Below the pieces are notes generated by a model. The model was given only the letters and a program-made list of their open reading frames with translations, did not search any database and was not told the origin of the DNA. Of a stretch of DNA of 64,000 nucleotides, positions 24,961 to 36,200 are shown piece by piece (positions within the stretch are counted from its first letter, which is position 1; each line of letters opens with the position of its first letter). Source of the DNA: Trichostrongylus colubriformis (Eukaryota > Nematoda > Chromadorea > Rhabditida > Trichostrongylidae); NCBI GenBank assembly GCA_963978905.1, contig OZ022257.1, forward strand, positions 27,047,274 through 27,111,273, given 5' to 3'. The translations under genes were made by a program, and so were the position numbers.

Positions 24961-25332
24961 GTAGCGACCTCTACAGTCCAAGTGCCAAATGATCAATGGA
25001 TGACCCCATTTCGTATGTGTCTCATTAACGTTGATCGTCGTCTATAATAACAGGAGGTACCAATCCCTAAGTCATCTAGACCTCAAGAAGCGATATGTAA
25101 TGGTAGATGACTAGATTATCTTTAGACAGTAAGCTCAAGCACTAAATGCGCAGTGAATAAGTATAGTTTGCACACCGAAATCAATGCCAGCGGGATGTTC
25201 CGACTGGTAAATTAGGTAGATTTCGAGCAATGACAGATATTTGTAGAGATACTAGTTGTGTTAGCGCTCAGTACTTCGCTTATCACAATGTGGAGTTGTA
25301 AGATGTGAAGTTCTTCGATATCGGTCCGTCAG

Positions 25333-25990
25333 GGTGTGTATACACTGGTACGAATGACCTCCTTCGCACCCCATGTACGAGCTCCGAGGCAGTGTTTGGG
25401 GAAATTAGGCAGAAAAGTGAAAGAAGTAGTGAATTTGAAAGTCGAGATGCCCAGTTACAGGACACTGTAGAAATAACGGATGGAAACGGTCAAAGACCTG
25501 AGAAATAGGACCCTTCCCCACCGTTGATTCCCGACGTGGAGCCTTCCCGTGAAGAGGCGGGTAGTCCGGACGAATTTTCCTTTGACGTGTTGCCATGTCC
25601 TAAACACGAAGGGATGTTCGGAAATGAGGAAGCATCCTTTTTCTGGAGTGCGCTTCAAGCCAAAACTGAGAAAGCGGGCCGCGCTACCTTCCATTCCCAC
25701 CCCAGTCAATCAGTCGCTAGGAGGCGGGTCGAGCTAAGTAAGGCGGCCCGAGCTGAAAAGGCCGCCACTGCCACAGCTCCGAGGCGTGCCTTTCGAGGGG
25801 GATTTCCGCAAATAGGCTCTCTAGACTCGTAGTTTTTGAATGAATGGCTCCTCTTGAAGATTCCTCATAGCCCACATAACCCTTAACACTGTCTTTAATT
25901 ATTCCTCGCACCTCATTTGCGAGAAAGTAGTTAACAAGGAGAGGTCATCTATAGACCGCTCAACTTCGTTAACTGAGTGTAATGTATATA
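25333..25990. repeat. Foldback arm split by a nested element
   Basis: 25333-25386 and 25895-25990 are adjacent parts of the arm seen intact at 3969-4109 (gtgtatacactggtacgaatgacc; then attcctcgcacc through gttaactgagtg). They are separated by the insertion at 25387-25894. Confidence 0.6.
25387..25894. mobile_element. TTAA-type element, family B (508 bp)
   Basis: The ends read AGGCAGTGTTTGGGG and, inverted, CCCTTAACACTGTCT, followed by TTAA at 25895-25898; the left TTAA is eroded. The interior is related to 60690-61095 (blocks such as 'ggagtg', 'ttgccatgtc'-like and 'gaaaagg' in the same order, opposite strand). Inserted into a foldback arm. Confidence 0.55.
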
Positions 25991-26004
25991 GAGGAAAAAA
26001 TTAA

Positions 26005-26398
26005 ATGCACAAGTAAGGGTGAGGGAAAACCGAGATCTGGGAGTGCATGTTCTCTAAAAACAAACCCTCTATTTCAGAAGAGGTCATATGTGGCGAAAAC
26101 CGCATTTAAAAAACGCGGTTTGGATCTTATGACGATCCCGCAGCACGCCATGTCGTTATGTGCCGGGGGAGTCGCTGTAGAGGGGGGGGACAACAATCGC
26201 GGCCGGCTGGTTCAGACTCTGGCCTGTTTTCAGTCCACTCCGGCTACAGCCGCAGAGTACGAGAGAGAAGGGGGATTTTCGGTTGCCTATATCTCGGTTT
26301 AATCGCCGTTTGATGTCGTTCTTTCTCTACTGCTATAATGCTGAGCATCTCTACTTTCCTAATCCCCCAATTTGCCAAATTTACCCCTGCCGGATTCT
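26005..26398. mobile_element. TTAA element of the 49655 type, inverted
   Basis: TTAA at 26001-26004 and 26399-26402. The left part reads 'agggaaaaccgagatctggg', the complement of the right end of 49655-50059. The right part ends 'aaatttacccctgccggattct'. 394 bp with a GC-rich centre. Confidence 0.7.
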
Positions 26399-26402
26399 TT
26401 AA

Positions 26403-27029
26403 GGCAGGTTCATTGTAGTACTGACTAAACACTTCTACTTTTATGAAATGTACAATAGGTTGCAGAAAGCGAACCGGATTATAGTTTTGCTAATGAATCA
26501 TGCAAGCTTATTAGTACCGTATAGGCATTAGAAACATTAAAGCTCAAAAATTTCGTAAGAAGAAACACTTGTACGTGGCAAATTCCAACTTCTCTCTTCG
26601 TAGAACCTCGGCATCGATATTAGTTTGTACTGACTGATGATGTACTGACTGATGAGCATGACGGAAACGACTTTGATGTGAAGTGCAGTATTCTGGCATG
26701 CGAGACTGAGATTTCAGCCAGGAAAGTGCTCGAAGCGCTTTGGATTTCTGCAAGAAATCCAAGTATGAACAACCGAAATGAGTGCTTATCCATTACGAAT
26801 GATCTCTTGCCATTGCGCCACATTGCGAGCTACTGATATGAGGAGGGAGACATGCATGTCTCCATTATACTATGTATAAGGACAGCATGGCATCTCTCAT
26901 TCACTGACGACAACTGACACGGAGTGGCGGCGTCCCACTCTCGTGGTGGTGGACTGGTGAGTTTAGTACTTTCGTACGGGGTTCCTCCGGCGGTTCCTCG
27001 ATGTTTCGTCAGAACCGCTAGAGGGATGA
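26403..27029. other. Stretch with no recognised gene
   Basis: A short direct repeat (tgatgtactgactgatga) near 26637-26656 is the only structure noticed. Confidence 0.3.
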
Positions 27030-27030
27030 G

Positions 27031-27140
27031 GCGTTTGGTGGTGTAGTGGATAGAATCTCAAATCTTGAGCCACGTTTAGGCCTTTGAGGAAGACGATCTG
27101 GTCGAAACGTTAGGCCTCAAATAAATATTCCACCTAACAA
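27031..27140 (+). repeat. SINE-like / retroelement 3' fragment with hammerhead-like core
   Basis: TGGTGTAGTGG at 27039-27049 fits the polymerase III A-box consensus. Downstream 'ttgaggaagac..gtcgaaacgtt' (27084-27111) resembles a decayed hammerhead core (GAxGA, short GAC/GTC stem, GAAAC), as found in some Penelope-like and retrozyme sequences. The resemblance is partial (CU of CUGA is lost, one extra A). Confidence 0.3.
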
Positions 27141-27274
27141 CCTCGTTGGCATAACAGAAAAGTACAAACTTGTACGTGGATTGCTCGAAAACCTGTTTAA
27201 ATATTCGTATTTAACTTCTCCTCCAACTGCCGAATCAAGCTTGTGTCCATAGTAACTCATATTTTAAGTATTAA

Positions 27275-27748
27275 AGGCACACTTCACGATAATATGATTA
27301 TCTTGATTCCATCCCCGAGTAGATAGCCGCCTCCACGAGAGCAATATGTGTGCCATCACCGCGGCGCGAAGATGAGTGCTAAACGCGTGAAGAACCCGTA
27401 AATGAGATGGCGGCCACCGCCTCAAGATTACACACACCCATCTTACGATTTGCCAGCAGGGAAGCGGTGGCATATACGTGTATAAGAGATATGATATCGA
27501 CTGCGATAAGAAAATATAGGGAAAGTTTCCATAGGAACAGCAATCTTATCGGATGATATTATCACGCAAGAACTTGTCGAAATGTTTGCCTCTGGTCTGA
27601 AGACTCGTCGAAGCCAAAGGTCAGGGGCACCTAAATACCATGGTTTTTGAAAGGATTATTTGGCTTTTTCTTCACTTATATTTTCTTCAGCACCTCCAGA
27701 GTCCTTATGGAGCGAGACGACGCACGAAAATTATCGTGAATTGTGCCT
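27275..27748. mobile_element. TTAA MITE, 474 bp
   Basis: TTAA at 27271-27274 and 27749-27752. The inverted ends are AGGCACACTTCACGATAATA and TTATCGTGAATTGTGCCT. Close relative of 29393-29862. Confidence 0.85.
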
Positions 27749-27809
27749 TTAAGTAAATCTATTCTCCTTTATGGTTCCCTTACGGGCTTTCTACAACATT
27801 TCATCGAGA

Positions 27810-29322
27810 TCCTACTATATATAATTCGCTCAGTATGTCTGTGTGTGTGTCTGTGTGTGTTTGTCCGTCTGTCACGAAATTCATATCTCGCGTCGCAGCA
27901 AAGCTGGGACACTGAATTTCACAAGTGATATAGGGGGTGCCAAGGGAACCTCAGCGGTGGTGGACCGGAAGTGATAGCAACTGATAAGGGCTAATAAGGA
28001 GCCTCGGAAGGCAAATGTCACCAAATCCGTTTCGCCTTTCGGGCTCATCCTAAAGCGCTGACACCCATAGGTGTTTTGCGGGATGGGACGGGAACATTAA
28101 TGGCGGATGACCAGCATTGATAACGGTTGATAAGATTCGATATGGAGCGTAAAAAGGCTAGAGTCGTCAAATCCGTTTCGCTTTTCGCGTTGATCCAAGA
28201 GCCCTGACACTCATGGGTGTTTAGCAGGGTGGGTCAGGGACATTAATGGTGGGTGATCCAAGTTGATAATGGTTGATAAGATTCGATAAGGGGCGTAAAA
28301 AGGCTAGAGTCGTCAAATTCGTTTCGCCTTTCGCGTTGATCCAGGAGCGCTGACACTCATGAGTGTTGAGCAGGGTGGGACGGGGACATTAATAGTGGGT
28401 GATCCAAACAGATAATGGTTGATAAGCTTCGATTAGGAGCGTGAGAGAGGGAAATGTCACCGAGGCCGGCTTGCTTCTACTGCTAACAGTGGAATGTTCA
28501 TATCGCAGGCATTGTAGGGTACGGGTACCTCAATGGTGCTGTTGGGTACAGAATCCTCAGTGAAACTGATAACGGCTTACAGTGACTGATAAGAACCGTT
28601 AGGAACTGGATGGGGTGAAATCCTTGTTAACATTGTACGACCGCTTTAGCAAAAGCGTCTGATGCGCAGTGGCATCGGGTGAACATATTTTTGTTTATGT
28701 TCTGATATCACTGACCGATGTATCGACCGCTGAATGCCTGGCATTCCAAAAAATGGTGCGTTTCTCTTGATAATGCGATCTCCATTGATAATCATAAAAC
28801 AACCTATTTTTTGTGATAGAAAAGCAAGCGGTTCACTCGAAATCATTTTCTAATGCGGTACTTGCAGCAACACTGGGTATCGACCGCTACACTATGTAAA
28901 ATTTCAAGTAGTGAAGCATGTTAACGAAAACGATAAACATCGATAAGCGGGATATGGCCTAACATCAATGTGTACGAATTAGATTCTCAGCAAGTGATCT
29001 ATTTGTTACAATCGATGCAATTGAATACAAAACTATCGATTTCCAAAATACCCAAACTCCCAATGATGACCAGTTGGCTGGCGCACACTATTGCTCGCGA
29101 TTCATGTGGATTACGTGCAAAATGGGTTCCATGCAAAGCGATTGAAGTGTACCGATGCCGAAATGCTTTTTTATCACGCCATCTTCTCTGTCTTTTTTGC
29201 AATTCAATAGCTCAGCTGAAAGCAGAGGGAAGGAAATCTCCGCTCCTCTGTGGTCGGGCCGAACACACCCATTTTGCACAACATCGCCATGAAGCGCCCA
29301 GTAATCTGCGCTAGCCAACTGG
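27810..29322 (+). mobile_element. Non-autonomous Helitron, copy 2
   Basis: Starts TCCTACTATATATAATTCGC after A (27809) and ends CTGG before T (29323). Array landmarks at 28043, 28189 and 28335 give spacings of exactly 146. The terminal inverted segment is 29069-29322. Collinear with copy 1 throughout, including the 'gatgcgcagtggcatcgggtgaacatat' block. No coding capacity. Confidence 0.85.
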
Positions 29323-29392
29323 TTAATAATAGTATGCCATTGTAGGTAAGGTGGGTTAACACTTGCTCTTCGATAATTCAACTCTAATTTAA

Positions 29393-29862
29393 AGGCACAT
29401 TTCACGATAATATGAATACCTTGGTTCCATCAGCGAGTAGATAACCCCTTCCACAGGGGCAAAGCGTGTGCCATCACCGCGGCGCGAGGGTGAATGCTGA
29501 AGGCGTAAAGAACATGTAGATAAGATTACGGCCACCGTCTCAAAATGGCCCACACCCATCTTCCATTCGACCAGCTGGTAAGCGGTGGCTTTCATGTGAG
29601 TGAGGGTATGACAGCGACAGCGATAAGAAATGATAAAATACTCCCATTGTAAAAACAACCTTATCGGATATTATCACGTAAAAACTTGTGCAAATATTAC
29701 TTGCTTTTGAGCTGCAAACTCGTCGAATCCAAGGGTCAGAAACACTTCATTTTTAAGGTTTTCGGAAAGTTTCCCCGTTTTTTCTTCACACTTCTATTCT
29801 TTAGCGCTCCTAGGGTCTTTGTGGAGCGGGACGAGGCACGAAAATTATCGTGAACTGTGCCT
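29393..29862. mobile_element. TTAA MITE, 470 bp
   Basis: TTAA at 29389-29392 and 29863-29866; ends AGGCACATTTCACGATAATA and its complement ending GTGCCT. Inserted 70 bp beyond Helitron copy 2. Confidence 0.85.
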
Positions 29863-29939
29863 TTAATTCTTTATTCATTATTATAACTGTTCCTTTTGAT
29901 TTGCAATACTACATATGACTTTTGAAAACGTTACAGTCA

Positions 29940-30095
29940 TTCCCTTTCACTTATATCTGGCTAGCTACCATAGCCCCATCGAACCGAACTTTTTCCACTA
30001 AAAATCCTCCAGTCAGAATTTCAGCCATGCTGTTTTTCTCTGTTGATATTACGCTCACTCAATGAAGTTCAGCGGTCTATAGCTGACCTCTGCTA
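29940..30095. repeat. Foldback-element fragment cut by a Helitron
   Basis: Complement of 4200-4060 of the intact foldback element, ending in 'ggtctatagctgacctctg', immediately followed by the TC of the Helitron at 30096. Confidence 0.6.
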
Positions 30096-31390
30096 TCCTA
30101 CTTTATATAATCGGCTAAGTGTGTCTGTTGGTGTGTGTGTGTCTGTTTGACCGGAGATTCACATAGGATCCTGAATTTCAGATATGATATAGGGGGTAGT
30201 AAGGGGATCCCAGCGGTGGTGGACTGAAAGTGATAGCAGCTGATAAAGGCTGATAAGGAGCCTCGAAAAGCTAATGTCGCCAAATCCATCGGGTCGATCC
30301 TAGAGCGCCCTTACTCATAGGTGTTTTGAGGGGTGGGACGGGCACATAAAATGTGGGTGATTCGAATTGATAGCGCTTGATAAGATTCAATAAGGAGCGG
30401 CAAAAGGCGGATGTCGCCAAATTCCTTTCACCTTTCGGGTTGATCCTAGACTGCCGAAACTCATAGGCGTTTTGAGCGGTGGGCCGGGCACATCAACGGT
30501 GAGTGATCCAAACTGATAGCGGTTGATAGGATTCGATAAGGAACGTCAAAAGGCGGATGTCGGCGAACTCCTTTCACCTATCGTGTTGATCCTAGACTGC
30601 CGACACTCATAGGTGTTCTGAAGGTTGGGACGGGCATATCACCGGTGGGTGATCTAAACTGATAACACTTGATAAGATTCGATAAGGAACCTCCAAATGC
30701 GGATGTCGCCAAATTCGTTCTTCCATTTAGGTTGATCCTAAAGCGCCGACACTCAGCCGACACTCATAGGCATTTTGAGGGTGGGTCGGGCACATCAACG
30801 TTGGGTGATCTAAACTGATAACGGTTGATAAGACTCGATGAGGAGCGTCGAAAGGCTAATGTTGCCAAATCCGTTTCGCCCTTCCGGCTAACAGTGGAAT
30901 GTTCACACTTAGAGGTACAGGGTACGGCGACCCTAATGACGACTACTGATAACGGCTTACACGGAGTGATAAGAACCATGAGAAATGGGGAAGGGTGGAA
31001 CTCGGTACACTGCTCACACTACTATACGACTGCTGTAGTACTTGCGTCTGATGCCCAGTACCATTGAGTGAACATACTTTGTTCATGCTCTGATATCTGC
31101 TGCCGATGTATCAACCGTTAAATCGTCTAGCGTTCCAAATAATGGTGCATGTCTTTCGATACTGCGATCTACGTGGATGATCAAGACACGATCTAGAATT
31201 GTGACAGCAAAGCAGGCGATTCATTCTCTCACGCGGTGCTACCAACAGTACTGAGTATCGACCGCTAGACTATGTGAAATTCCAAATAGTGGTGCATGTT
31301 CACAGGAACGATAAGCATCGATAACTGGCATACGGATCTACCACACATATGTAGAAAGTAGATCACCGCTCCATGGGGATTCAGCGATCT
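30096..31390 (+). mobile_element. Helitron copy 3, diverged, 3' end eroded
   Basis: Starts TCCTACTTTATATAATCGGC after A at 30095. The leader, tandem array and 3' body are recognisable ('gatgcccagtaccattgagtgaac', 'cgaccgctagactatgtgaa'). The terminal hairpin and CTGG are not found, so the right limit is approximate. Confidence 0.7.
30293..30876 (+). repeat. 146-bp tandem array, four units
   Basis: The landmark gttgatcc (gtcgatcc in the first) recurs at 30293, 30439, 30585 and 30731, three consecutive spacings of exactly 146. This array is longer than that in 52522-53893 (two landmarks). One unit has an extra internal 14-bp duplication (ccgacactcag). Confidence 0.85.
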
Positions 31391-32268
31391 GCCTTCCAGT
31401 GCTCGTTATCGAATCCTGTCAACTGCTATTGAGTTAGGCAGCCACCGTTAGGCCGCGTATATATTTCAAGTTACATATAGTTATATATGTTATATATTTC
31501 GAGTTTCAAGTTATAGTATATTTCAAGTTGCACTGCAATGAACGTAGGAGATGCGTTGAGATTGAGATAGCTTGACTCTCGGGGACTTCTATCAGGTATG
31601 TTGATGTTTCATATTTGTTGCTGCTTTCCTCGGAAATGTAGTGATTGTTATTTTGCGGTTGTGCTTCTTGCCTCTAACAGAAAGCAGTCAATTGGATTTT
31701 TCGCTACCGATAAGTCTCACAGCAATTACATCATCCACATTGCAGGCCCAAATAGCTGCCTTTCGGTATCGTTTCAGTGTCGTTCCTAACGAAACTGGCG
31801 AATGAGGACGCTCCTGACGAAGATGTGCTCCAAGCAGGAAGTAATTCCTAGCTTATCATTTCTTATTTCGAAATAAGTCTGTATCGAAACCCAGCTACTC
31901 GGACGAGGAATTAAGCACACTGCCTTTCATTCCATGTGGACCTTCGTCGTGTTGCTTGCATCCCGCATAGAAATGCAAATGAGTAGATAGGCGTCAACGT
32001 GCGACCTCGGAACACTAGCAGAGACAATATAAAAGCTTTTGCTGGCTCTCAAGACGACTATCACACAGCCATGCTAAGCATTTCGCCATCGCACGCGTGA
32101 TACTCAGGTATGTATTGTGTCCGGGACAACATGACCCGGTGCAATTACTTCTACTCTGAAACGGTTATGTGCAGTTCTTTTATATTATGTTTAGGGTATA
32201 ATTCTGTCATTTGTTACTTTACTCGCTCAGCTCCGTTTTCAACTAACTTTACGAATCGGTGAATCCTT
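31391..32268. other. AT-rich stretch with a short minisatellite
   Basis: 31455-31530 repeats 'atatatttcaagtt'-like units three to four times. Nothing else recognised. Confidence 0.4.
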
Positions 32269-32282
32269 TCCAATTTTAGAGC

Positions 32283-32712
32283 TACTTAGTTGGATACTTG
32301 GATGCTCCTATCGGCCTGTCGGCGCGGAGCCCATCTTCCGCCACAGATCGCGGTCCCTCGCTGCAGTTGGCCACGGTTTGGAGTCGCATCTGAAACGGTA
32401 GAACAGTCTTGTGGTTTGTCGAATAGAATCTGCCCAGCGTATCGGAGGTCTGCCCATAGGACTAAGCCGCATCAGAGCCGCCCACCGCGCAATGGAGAGA
32501 CACCTGCTTGGATGCACCACTCACCGACAGAGGAATGAAGGACTGAGCAGCGAGGACATGCGCAAGAGAGCAGGACTGTCAGACCCGCTCGAGTACATGG
32601 CCCGAAGCAAGCACAAATGGGCCGGACATATTCAACGGAGGACTGACGGACGATGGACGCGAGCAGTCACCGACTGGAGATCGCGAGATGTCAATAGGCC
32701 GATGGGCAGACC
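32283..32712 (-). mobile_element. Second RTE-type LINE, 5'-inverted (twin-primed) insertion
   Basis: A 14-bp target duplication tccaattttagagc lies at 32269-32282 and 32713-32726. The left part (32460 down to about 32311, minus strand) encodes MGRPPIRWADSIRQ and ends ARDRDLWRKMGSAP. The right part (32461-32715, plus strand) encodes RAMERHLLG, HKWAGHIQRR and WTRAVTDW, ending RPMGRPP. The two parts are consecutive segments of one RTE C-terminus but point in opposite directions, overlapping in about 15 bp. This family differs from the RTE at 38924-43075. Confidence 0.9.
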
Positions 32713-32726
32713 TCCAATTTTAGAGC

Positions 32727-33834
32727 GCTTTTGATATATAATCGTTGCGTGTTAAAAAATGTACTCGACCTAATTCATTTTATACCATGTCTCAAGCATG
32801 GAAAATAACCATATTCATTAAAGAAGGCATCTATCACATTGAGAACCGTAAGTGATAAACAATGCGCGAAAGTAGGCAATAAGACCATTTTTGCGATTCA
32901 ACATAAATGTGCAGAAGAATAATAAATAGCATGTACCCCTACGTAGCTACGTTGAAAAAGTTAGCCTTCAATGGAACCCTTTTCTTCGAGCTTTGAGAGC
33001 AGTGTGTGCACATCTACGGAAAATTCTTCTGCTTGACAATTGGGAGGCTCGGTTACCTACGAAAAAATCATCTATTACACATGGGCGCATCTAAAACCTG
33101 GAGCCGTGAAAGGGCAGCAGGAAGACAATATGTTGATTAGAGTGTCTACAAGCTATGAAACGTTTAGTTTGCTGTGTCATATCAACGCCAAGATCCTTTG
33201 CGGTTGATTTTTTGCTCCCTTTTTGTTTTCATGATATTCGGCAAAGTGAAACGAGGTTTATTAAAACGTAAAGCAAAAGATAAGACAGCTGAAATTTCCA
33301 CCTTAGAAGAGATCTGTCCACCCTTTTTTCATAATCCTATGACAAATGGAGATGTTTTATAGTGCGCGATGGTCCCGTACCTTCCCGTAGTGTCTGTACC
33401 TCCGTCGATGCCCCTGGTCACTTGCAGATAGCCATCGCGATCATTTGACAACAAAATTGAGATCACTGAAGGAGCTCATAGCAGTATAAATCGCTATTCG
33501 ATAAAGGCGAACAGTAATAAAATAAATAATAATGACAATAACTAAAGAAAAAAGAAGCCCAAAAGATTTTGGGAGAAACGTAGTCAATGGGGCACTCAAT
33601 ACCTGCTGCTGCGCTTGTTTCTGCTTTCAGCACGACATTCTCTGAAATTTGTGATATCGTTTGGAACTGTTGGAAGATGTACAAATTGATTCGTTCAAAA
33701 CAATATGCCGAAAGGCAGCTATTTAGGCCTGCACTGTGGATGATGCAATTTCAGCGGGATTTGAAAGAACAAAAAATCCCCTCCACTGCTTTCTGTCGTC
33801 GCCATAATATAGTATGAATGGGTCAAAATTTAAC
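32727..33834. other. Stretch with no recognised gene
   Basis: A plus-strand ORF at 33587-33817 has protein-like composition but no recognised domain. No repeats noted. Confidence 0.3.
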
Positions 33835-33906
33835 AAACGGAACTCACTACCGGATTGCCGCCGTCGTCGGTGGCGGCCGCCGCCGCCGGTGGGCAAAGTT
33901 TGAACG
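33835..33906. repeat. Fragment of the 54140-type GC palindrome
   Basis: The end 'gggcaaagtttgaacgcggc' matches the terminus 'gcgcaaagtatgaaagcggc' at 54571-54590, next to a gccgccg-rich stretch. Confidence 0.5.
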
Positions 33907-33999
33907 CGGCTTTTGTCCCCGTTTCAAACCGCAAAACATCTATGTCAACGCTGGAGAGTCAACGCGAAAAAAGTGCTAAAAATTCGATGACTTCTGCCT

Positions 34000-34193
34000 T
34001 CCAACGCTTCTTATCAGTTCCCATCAGCGTCTATCCTACTCAGTTGACTTTCGCTCGGATACTCGTCTTAGCCCTCAATCAGTTGTAAAATTCAAAATTT
34101 CACCTTCGCTGCGACCTGAGATAAAAATTCCGGTCAGACACACATGCACACACAACACAAACCAAGAGACACGTTCAGCCAATAATAGTAGTA
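34000..34193 (-). mobile_element. Helitron 5' end, minus strand
   Basis: 'ttcgctgcgacctgag', a CA-rich leader and 'agccaataatagtag' correspond to the complement of the family 5' end. Confidence 0.5.
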
Positions 34194-35787
34194 CCAGTTG
34201 GGCTTGCGCAAACTACTGCGCGCGTCACACATGGAAGCGTGCTGATTGGGTTCGATCGATGTCAATCGATCGGTATTATCATTCAAATGATTTGCAGAAA
34301 CAAGGGATTCGCAAAGCGAAAAAGGGAACAATATCCTTTCTGTCAATCTCGTCCTTCCGTCGATCGATTTCGATCAATCTCATTTCGCATCCCTTCATGT
34401 GTGATCCGGTCAAGCCCACAATCACACACCAACAGACACACTTAGCCAATTAGACATAGTAGGAATAAGACCTTCATCAGTCACAGCTTGAACATGCCAC
34501 AGTACTGCGCGAATCAGCCGGTAGATAATGTGGAAATGTCCGATACTGAGAAGGAAAGGGAGTTTGGATAGTTTAGAGATAGGTACTTTTGTATTCGATT
34601 GCACCGATTGGCAACAATCTGTTCACTTGCTGAGCATTAATTCCTACACATTGTGGATCCATATCCCGATCATCGATGTTTATCGTTTTCGTGAACATGC
34701 TTAACTATACTTGGAGTTTTACATAGTCTAGGGTGCCCAATGTTGCACCGCATTAGAAAATGATTCCGAGTGGACCGCCTGCTTTGCTATCACATATATA
34801 GGTTGTATCATGATTATCAATGTAGATCGCATCATCAAGAGAAATCCACCTTTTTTTTTGGAACGCTAGGCAATTCAGGGGTCTATACAACAGCCAATGA
34901 TATCAGAACATAAACAAAATACGTTCACCCAATGACACTGGGCATCAGACGCTTTTGCTAAAGAGGACGTATAGTATAGTTGCAAGTGATGTGAAGGATT
35001 TCATTTCATTCCCATTCATTCCCTAACGGTTCTTATCAGCTTGTAAGCCGTAATCAGTTCCACTGAGGTTCTTGTACTCAACAACACCATTGAGGTCCCA
35101 TGCCCTACAATATCTGCGAATGTAAACATTTCACTGTAAGCAGCAAAAGCGAACCGGCCTTGGTGACATTTCCCTTCCCGCGCTCCTAATTAAATCTTAT
35201 CAACCATTATCAGCTTGGATCTCCCACTATTAATGTTCCGTTCCACCTTGCTAAACACCTATGAGTGGCAGCGCTCTTGTATCAACGCGAAATGCGAGAC
35301 GAGTTTGACGACATTTGTCTTCTCATGCTTCTTATCAAATCTTACCAACCATTATCAATTTGGACCACTCACCATTAATGTCTCTGGCTCATCCTGCTAA
35401 ACACCTATGAGTGTTAGCGCTCTAGGATCAATGCGAAAAGCGAAACGGACTCGACGACCCTAGCCTATTTGCGCTCCTAGTCAAACCTTATCAACCGTTA
35501 TCAATGCGGGTCACCCATCATTGATGTCGCTGTCTCAACACTAATACCTATGAATATCGGCGCTATGGGATTAACCGCAAAGGCGAAACGAATTTGACTA
35601 CATTCGCCTTTCGAGGGTCTTTATCAGCCTTCTTCAGTTATTATCACGGCCGGTCTCCCATCATTAGCTTCCCCTTGCCATCGCCTACATCACTTGTAAA
35701 ATTCATGGTCCCAGCTTTATTGCGACGCAAGACATGAATTTCGTGACAGGCAGACGGACAAACACATACACATACTGAGCGGTAGGA
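34194..35787 (-). mobile_element. Helitron copies, minus strand, composite
   Basis: ccagttgg at 34194 marks a 3' end. A short copy appears to finish at 'acatagtaggaa' near 34465. Sequence homologous to the 3' body then runs rightwards ('gggagtttggatagttt', 'gcatcagacgcttttgct') into complement 146-bp units (35160-35640) and the 5' end gtagga at 35782-35787. The 5' end has lost its tatatata run. Confidence 0.6.
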
Positions 35788-35799
35788 TGATTACTATGG

Positions 35800-36200
35800 T
35801 GCGCGCCCGAAAATATTCGAGCCAAATGACCTTGTGTGGATCCTGGACTGTCGCGCCGGGTACCAAAGATAAAAGAGTGCATGTATGAGGTTTCGTTGAG
35901 GACGATGTATTCACGATATTCAGATCGATGGCCAACTTTGAGAAGACACGCGGATAAATTGTGTCCTAGAACCTGACTAAGCGGCGTTATCGAAATCATG
36001 AAGAGACTTCCCGCTACAGCCGCGTATGGACGCCGGTGTGCCGACGCCGTACCGGAATAGGGTATCGGACGAGTACGGTTTCGTGACCCCATCTGCCGGC
36101 GTGCGAACTCGACACTATGGCGAGCTGAGAAAACGCCCTCCGACTCGTCCGAGGAAGAAAGCATGTACTAGTAGCGTTCGTCTTAGGAGGGAGGTGTTGG
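35800..36200 (+). pseudogene. LTR-retrotransposon integrase C-terminus relic
   Basis: Frames on the plus strand read KIFEPNDLVWILD, then MYEVSLRTMYSR and RRHADKLCPRT. This is the order of the integrase C-terminal region of Ty3/gypsy-type elements (DLVWV..., Y-V, RRHxxxLRPR). A Pro/Arg-rich tail follows. Several frame changes and stops are present. The Helitron ending at 35787 lies directly upstream and probably removed or displaced the rest. Confidence 0.5.

Noticed and set aside
26637..26690. Hammerhead ribozyme (ctgatgag...gaaac)
   Set aside because: Core words are present by chance, but the bases between them cannot form stem II and no stem I/III partners are visible.
35703..36164. 153-codon minus-strand ORF
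   Set aside because: Shadow of the opposite-strand integrase relic and the Helitron leader.
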